DNA of 64,000 nt from Ardenticatenales bacterium (GCA_020853525.1 JADYYS010000029.1:1-64000); one strand, 5' to 3'; numbered from the stretch's first letter, positions 9,046 through 17,788 are shown. Numbers and translations are program-made. The notes: generated by a model not told the origin, from the letters alone.

Positions 9046-9999
9046 CTAGGCGCGGGCGCGGACGGCGGCGCCCGGCACCGTCGCCGCGCCGACGATCTCG
9101 GCGACGATCGCTTCGGCCTCGACGTGGCGGATCCGGGCGGACGGGCTGACGATGATCCGGTGGCCGAGCACGGCCGCGCTCATCGCCTTCACGTCGTCCG
9201 GCACGACGAACGCACGGCCGAGAATGGCGGCGGTGGCCTGGCTGGTGCGCATGAGCGCCAGCGTGCCGCGCGGGCTGGCGCCGAGGTAGATGTCCGGGTG
9301 CGCGCGGGTGGCGGTGACGAGGTCGAGGACGTACTGCTTGATGAGCGGGTCGACATACACGTCCTGCAGCGCCTTCTGCGCCGCGATCAGCTCGGCCGTC
9401 GAGACGACCTGCGCCAACTGCTCGATCGGATGGCCGCCGCGCTGGCTCTCGACCATCGCGAGCTCGGCCGCCGCGTCCGGATAGCCGAGCCGCAGACGGA
9501 GGAGGAATCGGTCGAGCTGCGCCTCCGGCAACGGAAACGTGCCCTCGTATTCGATCGGGTTCTGGGTGGCCAGGACGATGAACGGCTCCGGCAGCGCGCG
9601 CGTCACGCCGTCGACCGTCACCTGCCGCTCCTCCATCGCCTCGAGCAGCGCCGACTGCGTCTTGGGCGTGGCGCGGTTGATCTCATCCGCCAGCACGATC
9701 TGCGCGACGATCGGCCCGGCGCGGTACTCGAACGTGCTGGACTGCTGGTTGAAGATCGAGATGCCGGTGATGTCGCTCGGAAGGAGGTCCGGCGTGCACT
9801 GGATGCGGCTGAAACTGCACCCGAGGCTGCGCGCCACGCCCTTTGCCAGCGTCGTCTTCCCAACGCCCGGCACGTCCTCGATGAGCACGTGGCCCCGGCA
9901 GAGGATCGCCACCAGCAGGCGTTCGACCTCCGGACGCTTGCCCATGATGACGTGCTCGACGTTGTCCGCCACGCGGGCGGCGAGGGTGGCGATGTCCAT
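9046..9999 (-). CDS. MoxR-family AAA+ ATPase
   Basis: The protein has 317 residues, normal for MoxR. Walker [14 protein letters not shown] lies near residues 44-56, Walker [10 protein letters not shown] near 105-113, followed by [14 protein letters not shown] and the sensor segment [18 protein letters not shown] typical of the MoxR/RavA clade. It is predicted to remodel protein complexes using ATP, with the adjacent DUF58 protein as partner. It is the first gene of the minus-strand pair, with a candidate promoter at 10116-10124. Confidence 0.93.
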   Translation of the reverse strand: MDIATLAARVADNVEHVIMGKRPEVERLLVAILCRGHVLIEDVPGVGKTTLAKGVARSLGCSFSRIQCTPDLLPSDITGISIFNQQSSTFEYRAGPIVAQIVLADEINRATPKTQSALLEAMEERQVTVDGVTRALPEPFIVLATQNPIEYEGTFPLPEAQLDRFLLRLRLGYPDAAAELAMVESQRGGHPIEQLAQVVSTAELIAAQKALQDVYVDPLIKQYVLDLVTATRAHPDIYLGASPRGTLALMRTSQATAAILGRAFVVPDDVKAMSAAVLGHRIIVSPSARIRHVEAEAIVAEIVGAATVPGAAVRARA

Positions 10000-10115
10000 G
10001 CGTGTGCTCCATCTCTCTCGTCGGCGGTGGGGGCTGTCGGCGTTCGGGTTTCATCGGTGACGATGTAACCGTGCGGCGCCCAAGGTCGTTCAGTGGGGGC
10101 GCGGACGACCGGGCA

Positions 10116-10124
10116 ACTATACCA
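10116..10124 (-). promoter_or_regulatory. Extended -10 promoter for the moxR-DUF58 pair
   Basis: The minus strand reads TGGTATAGT, an extended -10 element, about 115 bases before the moxR ATG. No convincing -35 is visible. Nothing else is seen in 10000-10270. Confidence 0.55.
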
Positions 10125-10275
10125 TCCGAGGTGGAGCGGCGGATGAACGGGTGGTGAGGGTTGGCGGGCGGGGCGGACAGGCGTGATTCCGCCGATTCGT
10201 CGGCGCTCCCGGTCGTCGATCGGACCGCCGCGCAGAGACGTCGCGCGGCGCGATGCGTCGGCGGAAGCGTCCGCC

Positions 10276-10288
10276 TATAATCGCCCCC
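10276..10288 (+). promoter_or_regulatory. -10 element of a probable leaderless rlmN transcript
   Basis: TATAAT (10276-10281) is separated from the rlmN ATG (10289) by only 7 bases and no ribosome site. Transcription would begin at or next to the start codon. Confidence 0.55.
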
Positions 10289-11569
10289 ATGTCCCGCCCC
10301 ACCCATCCGATGCGCTCCGACGCTGCCCTCGCGCCCGCCCCGCTGGCCGACGCGCACGGCACCGACCCGCGCGTCGACGTCTACGACCTCGACCCCGCCG
10401 CCCTCACCGACCTCGTCGCCCGCCTCGGTGCCCCGGCCTACCGCGCCCGCCAGATCCGCCGGTGGCTCTACCGCGGCCTCGCGACATCGTTCGCGTCGAT
10501 GACCGACCTGCCGGCCGAGCTGCGGTCGCAGCTCGAGGATGTCGCCCGCATCGGCGTCCTGGAGACCGTGGCGCAGACCACGAGCGACGACGGGATGGCT
10601 GTCAAGTTCCTGTTCCGACTGAGCGACGGCCAGTTGATCGAGACCGTCCTCATGCATTATGTCGACCCGGCCGATGACGCAGAGCTGGATTCGTCGGTGG
10701 ATTCGCCGGAAGATGCGTCCGAGGCAGCGAGCGAGGCCGCCACCGCACCGTCCTCCACCCGCACCCTGCCCCCCGGCCGCCACACCGTCTGCCTCTCCAC
10801 CCAGGCCGGTTGCGCCATGGGCTGCGTCTTCTGCGCCACCGGCCAGATGGGCCTCATGCGCAACCTCACCCGCGGCGAGTGCATCGCGCAGGTGATCCAC
10901 TGCGCGCGGCTGGCCGCGGCTGACGGCGAGCGGATCGGCAACATCGTCTTCATGGGCATGGGCGAGCCGCTGGCGAACTGGGACGCCACCTGGGGCGCCG
11001 TCCAGACGTTTGTCGATCCGGAGGGCCTAGGGCTGAGCCCGCGCCGGCTCACGATCTCGACGGTCGGCATCGTCCCCGGGATCCTGCGCCTGGCCGACGA
11101 GCGATTGCCGGTCCGCTTGGCCGTCTCGATCCACGCCGCCGACGACGCGCTCCGCGGCCGCCTCGTCGCGGTGAACGAGACCTATCCGCTTCAAGCCATC
11201 CTCGACGCCTGCCGCGCCTACCAGGCGGCCGGCCATCGCCGGATCACGTTCGAGGTCGTGCTCATCCACGGCGTGAACGACGCGCCCGCCCATGCGGCGC
11301 TGCTGGCCCTGAAGCTGAAGGGCCTGCGCGGCCACGTCAACCTTATCCCGTTGAACCCGACGCCCGGCAGCGATCTCCAGCCGAGCCGCTATGACGATGC
11401 CGTCCGCTTCCAGAACGTCCTGCGGGACGCCGGCATCCCGACGACACTGCGGATGCGGCGCGGCATCGAGATCTCCGCCGGCTGCGGCCAGCTCCGCTCC
11501 CGCGCCGCCGAGGGCCGGATGGGGCGCACGATCCCGCGTCCGGCGGTCGTCGCGGCCGGCGCGCCATGA
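10289..11569 (+). CDS. rlmN: Dual-specificity RNA methyltransferase RlmN
   Basis: RlmN is a radical-SAM enzyme methylating C2 of an adenosine in 23S rRNA and in some tRNAs. The protein has 426 residues from ATG 10289. It has an N-terminal helical domain (AYRARQIRRWLYRG), the radical-SAM cluster motif CAMGCVFC, MGMGEPLANW, and the C-terminal catalytic cysteine in ISAGCGQL. An Asp/Ser/Ala-rich insert of about 35 residues separates the N-terminal and radical-SAM domains and makes it longer than the usual 350-380. The ATG is 7 bases after a TATAAT hexamer. The stop overlaps the rpe start (ATGA). Confidence 0.95.
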   Translation: MSRPTHPMRSDAALAPAPLADAHGTDPRVDVYDLDPAALTDLVARLGAPAYRARQIRRWLYRGLATSFASMTDLPAELRSQLEDVARIGVLETVAQTTSDDGMAVKFLFRLSDGQLIETVLMHYVDPADDAELDSSVDSPEDASEAASEAATAPSSTRTLPPGRHTVCLSTQAGCAMGCVFCATGQMGLMRNLTRGECIAQVIHCARLAAADGERIGNIVFMGMGEPLANWDATWGAVQTFVDPEGLGLSPRRLTISTVGIVPGILRLADERLPVRLAVSIHAADDALRGRLVAVNETYPLQAILDACRAYQAAGHRRITFEVVLIHGVNDAPAHAALLALKLKGLRGHVNLIPLNPTPGSDLQPSRYDDAVRFQNVLRDAGIPTTLRMRRGIEISAGCGQLRSRAAEGRMGRTIPRPAVVAAGAP

Positions 11570-12300
11570 GCCGGCCGCGCACGCTCGCGGATGCCGCGGC
11601 CAACCGCGCTGCGGCGCCCGACACCGTCGAGATCCTGCCCTCGATCCTCTCTGCCGACTTCGCGCACCTCGCCGACGCCATCGACGCCGTGCGCACCGCC
11701 GGCATCCGGACCGTCCAGGTCGACGTGATGGACGGCGTCTTCGTGCCGAACATCTCCGTCGGCCTGCCGGTCGTCGCCGCGCTGAAGGCCCTTGGGACGG
11801 TCCGCCTGGACGTCCACCTGATGATCACGGCACCGGAACGCTACATCGACGCCTTCGTCGACGCCGGCGCCGACGTCCTGACCGTCCACGCCGAGGCGAC
11901 GCCCCACCTGCATCGGGCACTGGAAGCGATCCGCGCCCGCGGCGTGCTCGCCGGCGCGGCGATCAACCCGGCCACGCCGACCGCGGCGATCGAGGACGTC
12001 CTCGAGATCGTCGACGTCGCGCTCGTCATGACGGTGAATCCCGGGTTCGGTGGACAGCGCTTCATCCGGCTGTGCCTGCCCAAGATTGCGCGCCTCCACG
12101 GACTCGCCCGAGAGCGCGGGCTGGCGACGGTGGTGCAGGTCGACGGCGGGATCGACGCCACGACGATCGGCGTCGCCGTGGCCGCTGGAGCGCGGCAGTG
12201 CGTCGCCGGATCGGCCGTCTACAGCGCGGGCCTCCCGGTGGCCGAAGCGGTCGCCCGCTTGCGCCGGGCCGCAGCTGCGGGGCTCGACCACGCGACGTGA
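11566..12300 (+). CDS. rpe: Ribulose-phosphate 3-epimerase
   Basis: Rpe interconverts ribulose-5-phosphate and xylulose-5-phosphate in the pentose phosphate pathway. The 244-residue TIM-barrel protein shows PSILSADF, VDVMDGVFVPN, DVHLM, the phosphate loop VNPGFGGQRFI and VDGGID, with the expected metal and acid residues. About 20 extra residues precede the first barrel strand. It is translationally coupled to rlmN. Its last 82 bases overlap, on the opposite strand, the end of the patatin-like gene. Confidence 0.94.
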   Translation: MSRPRTLADAAANRAAAPDTVEILPSILSADFAHLADAIDAVRTAGIRTVQVDVMDGVFVPNISVGLPVVAALKALGTVRLDVHLMITAPERYIDAFVDAGADVLTVHAEATPHLHRALEAIRARGVLAGAAINPATPTAAIEDVLEIVDVALVMTVNPGFGGQRFIRLCLPKIARLHGLARERGLATVVQVDGGIDATTIGVAVAAGARQCVAGSAVYSAGLPVAEAVARLRRAAAAGLDHAT

Positions 12301-13118
12301 CGGGCCTCGTCCCGCAGCACCGCTGCTGCAGCCCGCTCGCCCTCGGCCACGACCGCCAGCGCGTCCACGCGGCCGAAGAGATCGAGGTGCGCCACGTTCG
12401 GGCGGACGATGATCTCGGGTTGATCGAGGGTCAGGCGGCTCTCCAGCAGGGCGCGATGGCTGATGTCGGCGGCCCGGACGAAGACCTCGAACGCGCGCAC
12501 CAGGCGGAGTCGCCGGAACAGCCGCGCCGCGGGCAGGCCGTCCAGGCGGGCGGCCGCGGGGTGCCGCGCGTTGCCGGCCGGCCGCGGCGTCAGCACGACG
12601 GCCACGACGGGCAGGCCGGGGGCGAGCCGGCGCGCAGCACGCACCGGGACCGGATCGATCGCGCCGCCGTCGATCAGTCGCCGGCCGTGCAGCGTCTCGG
12701 GCGGAAAGAGCCCCGGGATGGCGATCGCAGCCCGCAACGCCGGCGCAACGGCGCCCGAATGCAGGACGTGCCGCGCGCCGGAGTCGAGGTCGACCGCGGT
12801 CAGCGCCAGCGGCACTTCCAGTTCCGCGAACGTCCGCATCCCGACGAGCGTGTGGATCACGTGGTGCGCGGCGCGCGCATCCAGCAGGGCCTCGCCGCGC
12901 CGGGCGCGCCGGAAGCGGGCGGACAGCTGCGTCGCCGCCAATTCGTCGATCAGGCTCGGCACATCGTGGCCGGCCGCGAAACCGGCGCCTACCAGCCCGC
13001 CGGCGCTCGTGGCCGCCACCGCCCGCACGCGCAGGCCGGCGCGCTCGAACGCCAGCAGCGCGCCGAGCTGCGCGAAACACTTCACCCCACCACCCCCGAG
13101 CGCCAACACGACGTCCAC
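12219..13118 (-). CDS. Patatin-like phospholipase family protein
   Basis: This 299-residue protein carries the patatin Ser-Asp dyad: an oxyanion loop LALGGGGVKCFAQLGAL at residues 5-21, a nucleophile elbow ATSAG (Ser38, with Ala where GxSxG has Gly) and the DGGAIDPVP motif near 150 with the catalytic Asp. It resembles bacterial NTE/RssA-type lipid hydrolases; the substrate is unknown. GTG 13118 follows GGAGG by 5 bases. The C-terminal 27 codons are antisense to rpe and look low-complexity (basic, Ala-rich), so the tail is probably not functional. Confidence 0.85.
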   Translation of the reverse strand: MDVVLALGGGGVKCFAQLGALLAFERAGLRVRAVAATSAGGLVGAGFAAGHDVPSLIDELAATQLSARFRRARRGEALLDARAAHHVIHTLVGMRTFAELEVPLALTAVDLDSGARHVLHSGAVAPALRAAIAIPGLFPPETLHGRRLIDGGAIDPVPVRAARRLAPGLPVVAVVLTPRPAGNARHPAAARLDGLPAARLFRRLRLVRAFEVFVRAADISHRALLESRLTLDQPEIIVRPNVAHLDLFGRVDALAVVAEGERAAAAVLRDEARHVAWSSPAAAARRKRATASATGRPAL

Positions 13119-13140
13119 TGCTTCCTCCCGGTGCCGGCGC

Positions 13141-13147
13141 TATGATA
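13141..13147. promoter_or_regulatory. Symmetric -10 shared by divergent patatin and recG genes
   Basis: TATGAT (13141-13146) on the plus strand and TATCAT (13147-13142) on the minus strand overlap in the same seven base pairs. The patatin GTG lies 24 bases one way and the recG ATG 41 bases the other. One element could serve as the -10 for both directions. Confidence 0.5.
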
Positions 13148-13186
13148 CCGGACCGCCCCGCCCCGAATCGCCCCGAACCACCCGCC

Positions 13187-15661
13187 ATGCACCCCGCTGT
13201 GCTCCAGCTGACCCGTATCCTCGCCCTCGAGGCGGCCCAGGGCTGCCGCGATCACGCTGTGATCGGCGGGCTCGAGGCGTACGTCGACCATTGGCGGGCG
13301 GTCGCCGCGGCGGCGCTGCCGGCGGCGACGCTGGCGACCGTGGTCGGCAGCCTCGAAGGCTATGCCCGCCTCTCGCCTGCCGACCGCGCCGAGCGGATCG
13401 CGCGCGTGCAGGCGGAGATCGGCGAAGCGCCCGAGGCGGTGTCGACGGCACCACGTTCGCCGGCACCGCATTCGCCATCACCGCGTTCGCCGGCACCGCC
13501 CTCGACGGCGGCGGCCGCCCGCCGCCCTTCGTTCACGCACCACCCGCTGGACGACCCTCGCCTGGACGATCCGGTCACGGCGCTCGCGGGCGTCGGCCCC
13601 AAGCTGGCCCGCGACCTGGCGCGGCTCGAGCTCCGAACGGTGCGCGACGTCCTGTTCCATGCGCCGCTGCGCCACCAGGACTTCAGCGTGCGCGTGCCCA
13701 TCGCCCGCGTCCGGCCGGGCGACGAGGTGACGGTCGCCGGCCGGGTCGTCGAGGTGCGACGCGCGCCCGGGAAGGCGGTCCGCGAGATCTTGACGGTGGT
13801 GATCGCCGACGACAGCGGCCGGATCGGACTGACGTTCTTCAACCAGCCTTACCTGGCGAAGACGATGGCCGTCGGTCGAGCGATCGTGGCCAGCGGACAG
13901 GCTACGGCCGTCGGCGGACGGGTCGGGCTCGCGAGCCCGGAGTGGGAGCCGACGGCCGGCGCCGGCACACACACCGGACGCCTCGTGCCCGTCTACCCCC
14001 TCGTCGCCGGCCTCGGCCAGCGCACGCTGCGCCGGGTGATCGCCGACGCCGCCGATGCGTTCGCGCCGTGCGTCGGCGATGCGCTGCCGGACGACGTGCG
14101 CGTCGCAGAAGGGCTGATGGGCCGCGCCGAGGCCGTCTGGACGCTTCACCGGGCGACCGACAGGGCCGACTATGCGCGAGCCCGCGCCAGACTGGCGTTC
14201 GACGAGCTGTTGACGCTGCAGTTGTGGGCGCGTCGGCGCCGGTTGGAGCGCGCCCAGCTGCCCGGTGTCGACCTGTCGGGCGGTCGGGCGTTGCAGCAGC
14301 GTTTCGTGACGGCCCTGTCGTTCCGGTTGACCGGGGCGCAGGCGCGCTGTGTGGCCGAGATCACGGGCGACCTCTGCCGCCCGACGCCGATGAGCCGCCT
14401 CCTGCAAGGCGACGTCGGCAGCGGCAAGACCGCCGTCGCGGGCGCCGCAGTTGCCCTTTGCGCCGGCGCCGGCCTGCAGGCGGCGGTGATGGCGCCGACC
14501 GAGATCCTGGCCGACCAGCACCACCGCGGCCTCGGGCGACTGCTCGAGGCGATCGGGTTCGCGCCGTTCGACCCGACCACCGGCGCAACGTCGTCGGGCG
14601 TCGCGGTGAAGTGCTACGCGCGGCTCGTCGGTGGCATGAAGCCGGCCGAGAAGGCGGCTGTCGCCGCAGGGCTGGCCGACGGGTCGATCGACGTCGTGTT
14701 CGGCACGCACGCGCTGATCCAGACAACCGTCCGGTTCGCGCGGCTCGGCCTGTCCGTGATCGACGAGCAGCACCGCTTCGGGGTGCTCCAGCGGTCGACG
14801 CTGGCCGCGGCGCCCGGTGGGCCCGCGCCGCACGTGCTGATCATGACCGCCACCCCGATCCCGCGCACGCTGGCCCACGTCCTGAACGCAGATCTGGAAC
14901 AGAGCGTGATCGACACGCTGCCGCCGGGCCGGCAGCCGATCCGGACGCTCTGGCTCAAGCCGGACGAGCGGGCCAAGGCGTACGGCTTCCTCCGCCAGCG
15001 CGTCGAGCGCGGCGAGCAGGCGTTCGTCGTCTGCCCGCTCGTCGAGGAGAGCGAGACGATCGACTCCCCGGCGGCGACGACGCTGTTCGAGCGGCTCCAG
15101 GGCGGCGTGTTCCACGACGTGTCGCTCGGACTCCTGCACGGGCGGATGCGGCCGGCCGAGAAGGACGCCGTCATGCGCGCGTTCCACGCCGGCGAGATCC
15201 GGATCCTGGTGGCCACCACCGTCATCGAGGTCGGCATCGACGTGCCGAACGCGACGGTCATGCTGATCGACGGCGCCGACCGGTTCGGGCTGGCGCAGCT
15301 GCACCAGTTGCGCGGCCGCGTCGGCCGCGGCCAAGCCGAGAGCTTCTGCCTGCTGTTGGCCGCCGACCCGTCGCGCGGTGCGGCCGAGCGACTGCAGGCA
15401 GTGGCCGCCACATCGGACGGCCTCGCCCTGGCGGAGCGCGACCTGCAACTCCGCGGCCCGGGCGACTACTTTGGGACGCAGCAGGCCGGCATCGTGGACC
15501 GGTTCCGGTTCGCCCGTCTCGTCGGCGACCCGGCGCCGCTGGTGGAGGCGGCCCGTGTGGCCGGGGCGATCATCGCCCGCGACCCGGCGCTCGGCGAGAC
15601 GGCACACGCGGCGCTGTCGAAGGCGGTGGCGGCGTTCTCTGCGGGGGCCGACCGTGCATAA
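13187..15661 (+). CDS. recG: ATP-dependent DNA helicase RecG
   Basis: RecG remodels stalled replication forks and Holliday junctions. The protein has 824 residues: an extra N-terminal region (1-110) with a Pro/Ser-rich linker encoded by near-repeats of TTCGCCGGCACC, then LAGVGPKLARDL, the OB-fold wedge domain, and the two helicase domains. Visible motifs are Walker A GDVGSGKT near 407-414, DEQHRFG near 525, TATPIPRT near 554, and the C-terminal VIEVGIDVPNA, QLRGRVGRG and DLQLRGPGDYFGTQQ blocks. ATG 13187 is chosen because the earlier ATG at 13142 lies inside the -10 element. Confidence 0.94.
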   Translation: MHPAVLQLTRILALEAAQGCRDHAVIGGLEAYVDHWRAVAAAALPAATLATVVGSLEGYARLSPADRAERIARVQAEIGEAPEAVSTAPRSPAPHSPSPRSPAPPSTAAAARRPSFTHHPLDDPRLDDPVTALAGVGPKLARDLARLELRTVRDVLFHAPLRHQDFSVRVPIARVRPGDEVTVAGRVVEVRRAPGKAVREILTVVIADDSGRIGLTFFNQPYLAKTMAVGRAIVASGQATAVGGRVGLASPEWEPTAGAGTHTGRLVPVYPLVAGLGQRTLRRVIADAADAFAPCVGDALPDDVRVAEGLMGRAEAVWTLHRATDRADYARARARLAFDELLTLQLWARRRRLERAQLPGVDLSGGRALQQRFVTALSFRLTGAQARCVAEITGDLCRPTPMSRLLQGDVGSGKTAVAGAAVALCAGAGLQAAVMAPTEILADQHHRGLGRLLEAIGFAPFDPTTGATSSGVAVKCYARLVGGMKPAEKAAVAAGLADGSIDVVFGTHALIQTTVRFARLGLSVIDEQHRFGVLQRSTLAAAPGGPAPHVLIMTATPIPRTLAHVLNADLEQSVIDTLPPGRQPIRTLWLKPDERAKAYGFLRQRVERGEQAFVVCPLVEESETIDSPAATTLFERLQGGVFHDVSLGLLHGRMRPAEKDAVMRAFHAGEIRILVATTVIEVGIDVPNATVMLIDGADRFGLAQLHQLRGRVGRGQAESFCLLLAADPSRGAAERLQAVAATSDGLALAERDLQLRGPGDYFGTQQAGIVDRFRFARLVGDPAPLVEAARVAGAIIARDPALGETAHAALSKAVAAFSAGADRA

Positions 15662-15723
15662 TGCGGTTCCACTGCCCCGTTGGGCGGCGTTCGCTGGAAA
15701 CACATGTGGCTACGGAGGTCCCG

Positions 15724-16302
15724 ATGCGCCCGACAACCGGTGAGCACAGCCCAGATGACCGGCGCACCGACTACAGCGCCGCGGTCTTCCCGGCGACGTT
15801 CGATCCCGTCACCCGCGGCCACGTCGCCATCGCCGAGCGGGCGGCGCGGGTGTTTCCGCGGCTCGTGCTCGGCGTGTACGCCCATCCGGACGGCAGCGCG
15901 AAGTCACCGCTGTTCACGACCGCCGAGCGGGTCGCGCTCGTGCGGGAGGCGGTGGTGCACATCCCCGGCGCCGAGGTAACGTCGTTCGCCGGGCTGTCCA
16001 TCGAGTTCGCGCGCGGCCAGGGAGCCGGTGTGATCGTCCGCGGGCTGCGCGTGGCGGACGACTTCGAGTTCGAGCGGAAGATGGCGATGATGAACCGACA
16101 CTTGGCGCCATCCATCGAGACGATGCTTCTGATCAGCGATCCCGACCATGCCTATGTGAGCGCGTCGATCGTCCGGGAGGTGGCGCGCATGGGCGGCGAC
16201 GTGAGCAGCCTCGTCCCACCGGGCGTCCAAGCGGCGCTGATGGCCAAACGAAACGCGGGCTTGCTTGCCGTCGAAGCGGGGGACGGGTATGCTGCCCGGT
16301 GA
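15724..16302 (+). CDS. coaD: Phosphopantetheine adenylyltransferase
   Basis: CoaD transfers AMP to 4'-phosphopantetheine, the penultimate step of coenzyme A synthesis; coaBC and coaX, for other steps, lie elsewhere in this window. The 192-residue protein has the nucleotidyltransferase motif TFDPVTRGH near residues 26-34, RGLRVADDFEFE with the conserved RGLR, and the C-terminal YVSASIVRE motif. Extra residues at both ends make it longer than the usual 160. GGAGGT precedes the ATG. A possible -10 (CATAAT, 15656-15661) overlaps the recG stop. Confidence 0.94.
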   Translation: MRPTTGEHSPDDRRTDYSAAVFPATFDPVTRGHVAIAERAARVFPRLVLGVYAHPDGSAKSPLFTTAERVALVREAVVHIPGAEVTSFAGLSIEFARGQGAGVIVRGLRVADDFEFERKMAMMNRHLAPSIETMLLISDPDHAYVSASIVREVARMGGDVSSLVPPGVQAALMAKRNAGLLAVEAGDGYAAR

Positions 16303-16365
16303 TGCCGTGCGCCGGCCCGCCCGACGGGTCGTGATGCGCCGGTCCCGCGGTGAAGGAGGTGCACG

Positions 16366-16881
16366 ATCGACATCGACTACCTGATCGACCGGCTCGAGGA
16401 ATTGCTCGACCGCTCGGCGCGCATCCCTTACACCTCGCGCGTGATCATCGATGAGGGCGAGTATCTTCGGCTCGTCGATCAGATGCGGATCAGCGTGCCG
16501 CAAGAGATCAAGAACGCCCGCCAGATCGAGGCCGAGCGCGAGGCCCGGCTCGGTGCGGCGCAGGAACAGGTCGAGGCGATGATCCAGGCGGCCGGTGAGA
16601 AGGCAGACACGCTGACGGCCGAGCATGCCGTCCGGCTCAAGGCACAGGCGCAGGCGGAGGAGATCATCGCTTCGGCCATCGAGGAAGCGAGCGCGATCCG
16701 TTCCGATGCCGACGCCTATGCCCTCGAGGTCCTGCAGCGAATCGCCACGCAGCTTGAGGGCTTCGGGCGCACCGTACAGAACGGGATTCGCCATCTGCAG
16801 GTCGGCGGTCGGGTCGAGGCCGGTCCCGACGGCTTGCGGCCGCCCGAGCCGGTCGTCGTCCCGTCGGAGGCGAGCGGCTGA
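16366..16881 (+). CDS. Coiled-coil protein with probable ATC start codon
   Basis: From position 16366 the frame reads (I/M)DIDYLIDRLEELLDRSAR, followed by a long charged helix rich in Ala, Glu and Gln (about residues 50-125), like DivIVA- or ATPase-b-subunit-type coiled coils. As I recall, similar proteins beside coaD in Chloroflexota start MDIDYLIDRLE, which would make the ATC at 16366 the start codon. AAGGAGGT (16353-16360) is ideally placed. The nearest conventional in-frame start, TTG 16402, has no ribosome site and would cut conserved residues. Function is unknown; a link to cell division or envelope is only a guess. Confidence 0.72.
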   Translation: MDIDYLIDRLEELLDRSARIPYTSRVIIDEGEYLRLVDQMRISVPQEIKNARQIEAEREARLGAAQEQVEAMIQAAGEKADTLTAEHAVRLKAQAQAEEIIASAIEEASAIRSDADAYALEVLQRIATQLEGFGRTVQNGIRHLQVGGRVEAGPDGLRPPEPVVVPSEASG

Positions 16882-16925
16882 CCGGATCGGATCCGCGGTC
16901 GGCAGTTGTACCGGCGCACGATATC

Positions 16926-16954
16926 TTGACGGCTGCCCTGCCCCGGGTTAGACT
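16926..16954 (+). promoter_or_regulatory. Promoter of the DUF177-rpmF-fab-nusB operon
   Basis: TTGACG (16926-16931), a 17 bp spacer and TAGACT (16949-16954) form a good sigma70-like promoter. A small hairpin, CCAGG-GTCA-CCTGG (970-983 of the same kilobase), sits in the short leader just before the GGAGAGG ribosome site. Confidence 0.6.
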
Positions 16955-16995
16955 CCGGCGGTTGTGAATCCAGGGTCACCTGGAGAGGTCTTGAC

Positions 16996-17550
16996 ATGCG
17001 GTACATCGTGGCCGATCTCCTCATGCGGCCGACGGGCGCGTCCCGATTCGTCGATTTGGCTGAGCCGTTCGAACTGTCCGACGCCTCCGCGACGCTCGTT
17101 GCGCCGGTTTCGGGCCGGCTTCGATTCGTGCGCGACCACGCCGGCGTCCTGGTTCAGGGACACGTGTCGACCCAGGTGGAGATGGAATGCGCCCGTTGCC
17201 TCGCGCCCACCACGGTGGCCGTCGACTTCGAGCTCGTTGAGCACTTTCGGCCGACGATCCAGTTGCCGGAGGGGCCGCCGATCCTAACCGATCCGGACGA
17301 GGAGGACGAGCCGGCCACGGAGATCGATGCACATCACGTGTTGGACCTGTCCGCTGTGATCGAACAGAACATGCTGCTGAACATCCCGCTCCATCCACTG
17401 TGTCGCACCGACTGTCGCGGCCTTTGCCCGATCTGCGGACACGATCAGAACGAGGGGCGCTGTGGCTGTGAGGCCCCGACCGACCCGCGGTGGGACACCT
17501 TGCGTGCGATGCTCGCATCACCGAATGGTGCGGGTGAAACGAACCGTTGA
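16996..17550 (+). CDS. DUF177 (YceD-family) protein
   Basis: This 184-residue DUF177 protein is encoded directly before rpmF, as is usual across bacteria. The middle part has the ECARCL-type motif (MECARCLAPT near 64-73). The C-terminus has the cysteine cluster CRTDCRGLCPICG, followed by further cysteines (RCGC), ending PRWDTLRAML, which is characteristic of the family. It is thought to influence 23S rRNA or ribosome levels, but the mechanism is not settled. GGAGAGG precedes the ATG; the promoter is at 16926-16954. Confidence 0.9.
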   Translation: MRYIVADLLMRPTGASRFVDLAEPFELSDASATLVAPVSGRLRFVRDHAGVLVQGHVSTQVEMECARCLAPTTVAVDFELVEHFRPTIQLPEGPPILTDPDEEDEPATEIDAHHVLDLSAVIEQNMLLNIPLHPLCRTDCRGLCPICGHDQNEGRCGCEAPTDPRWDTLRAMLASPNGAGETNR

Positions 17551-17562
17551 AGGAGTCAGACG

Positions 17563-17751
17563 ATGGGCGCCGCCCCAAAGAGCCGTATCGGACCGCGCCG
17601 CCGGCGCCTGCGCCGAACGCACTACAAGCTCTTCAAGCTCAACCTCGTCCCGTGCGAGACATGCGACTCGCTGATGATGCCGCACGTGGTCTGCCAGACC
17701 TGCGGCAGCTTCCGCGGCGTGCGGTACATCGGCGCGGTCGAAGAGGCATAG
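17563..17751 (+). CDS. rpmF: 50S ribosomal protein L32
   Basis: This is a 62-residue L32 with the basic N-terminus (PKSRIGPRRRRLRRTHYKL) and an intact zinc ribbon of two CxxC pairs, CETC near residues 31-34 and CQTC near 44-47. Zinc-ribbon L32 is the non-starvation form, so zinc-dependent replacement is possible but unproven here. It follows DUF177 by 12 bases in the same operon. Confidence 0.96.
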   Translation: MGAAPKSRIGPRRRRLRRTHYKLFKLNLVPCETCDSLMMPHVVCQTCGSFRGVRYIGAVEEA

Positions 17752-17788
17752 GTCCGATCCTCGGGCCCGCCCGCGCGCCGGATCGGCG

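Noticed and set aside
13142-13187. recG starting at ATG 13142
   Set aside because: That ATG is part of the -10 hexamer and would have to lie upstream of the transcript start; ATG 13187 is more plausible.
12463-16302. A 1279-codon plus-strand frame that continues into coaD
   Set aside because: Only its last 192 codons are real (coaD from ATG 15724). The rest is antisense to patatin or in a shadow frame of recG, with Arg/Pro/Gly-rich nonsense.
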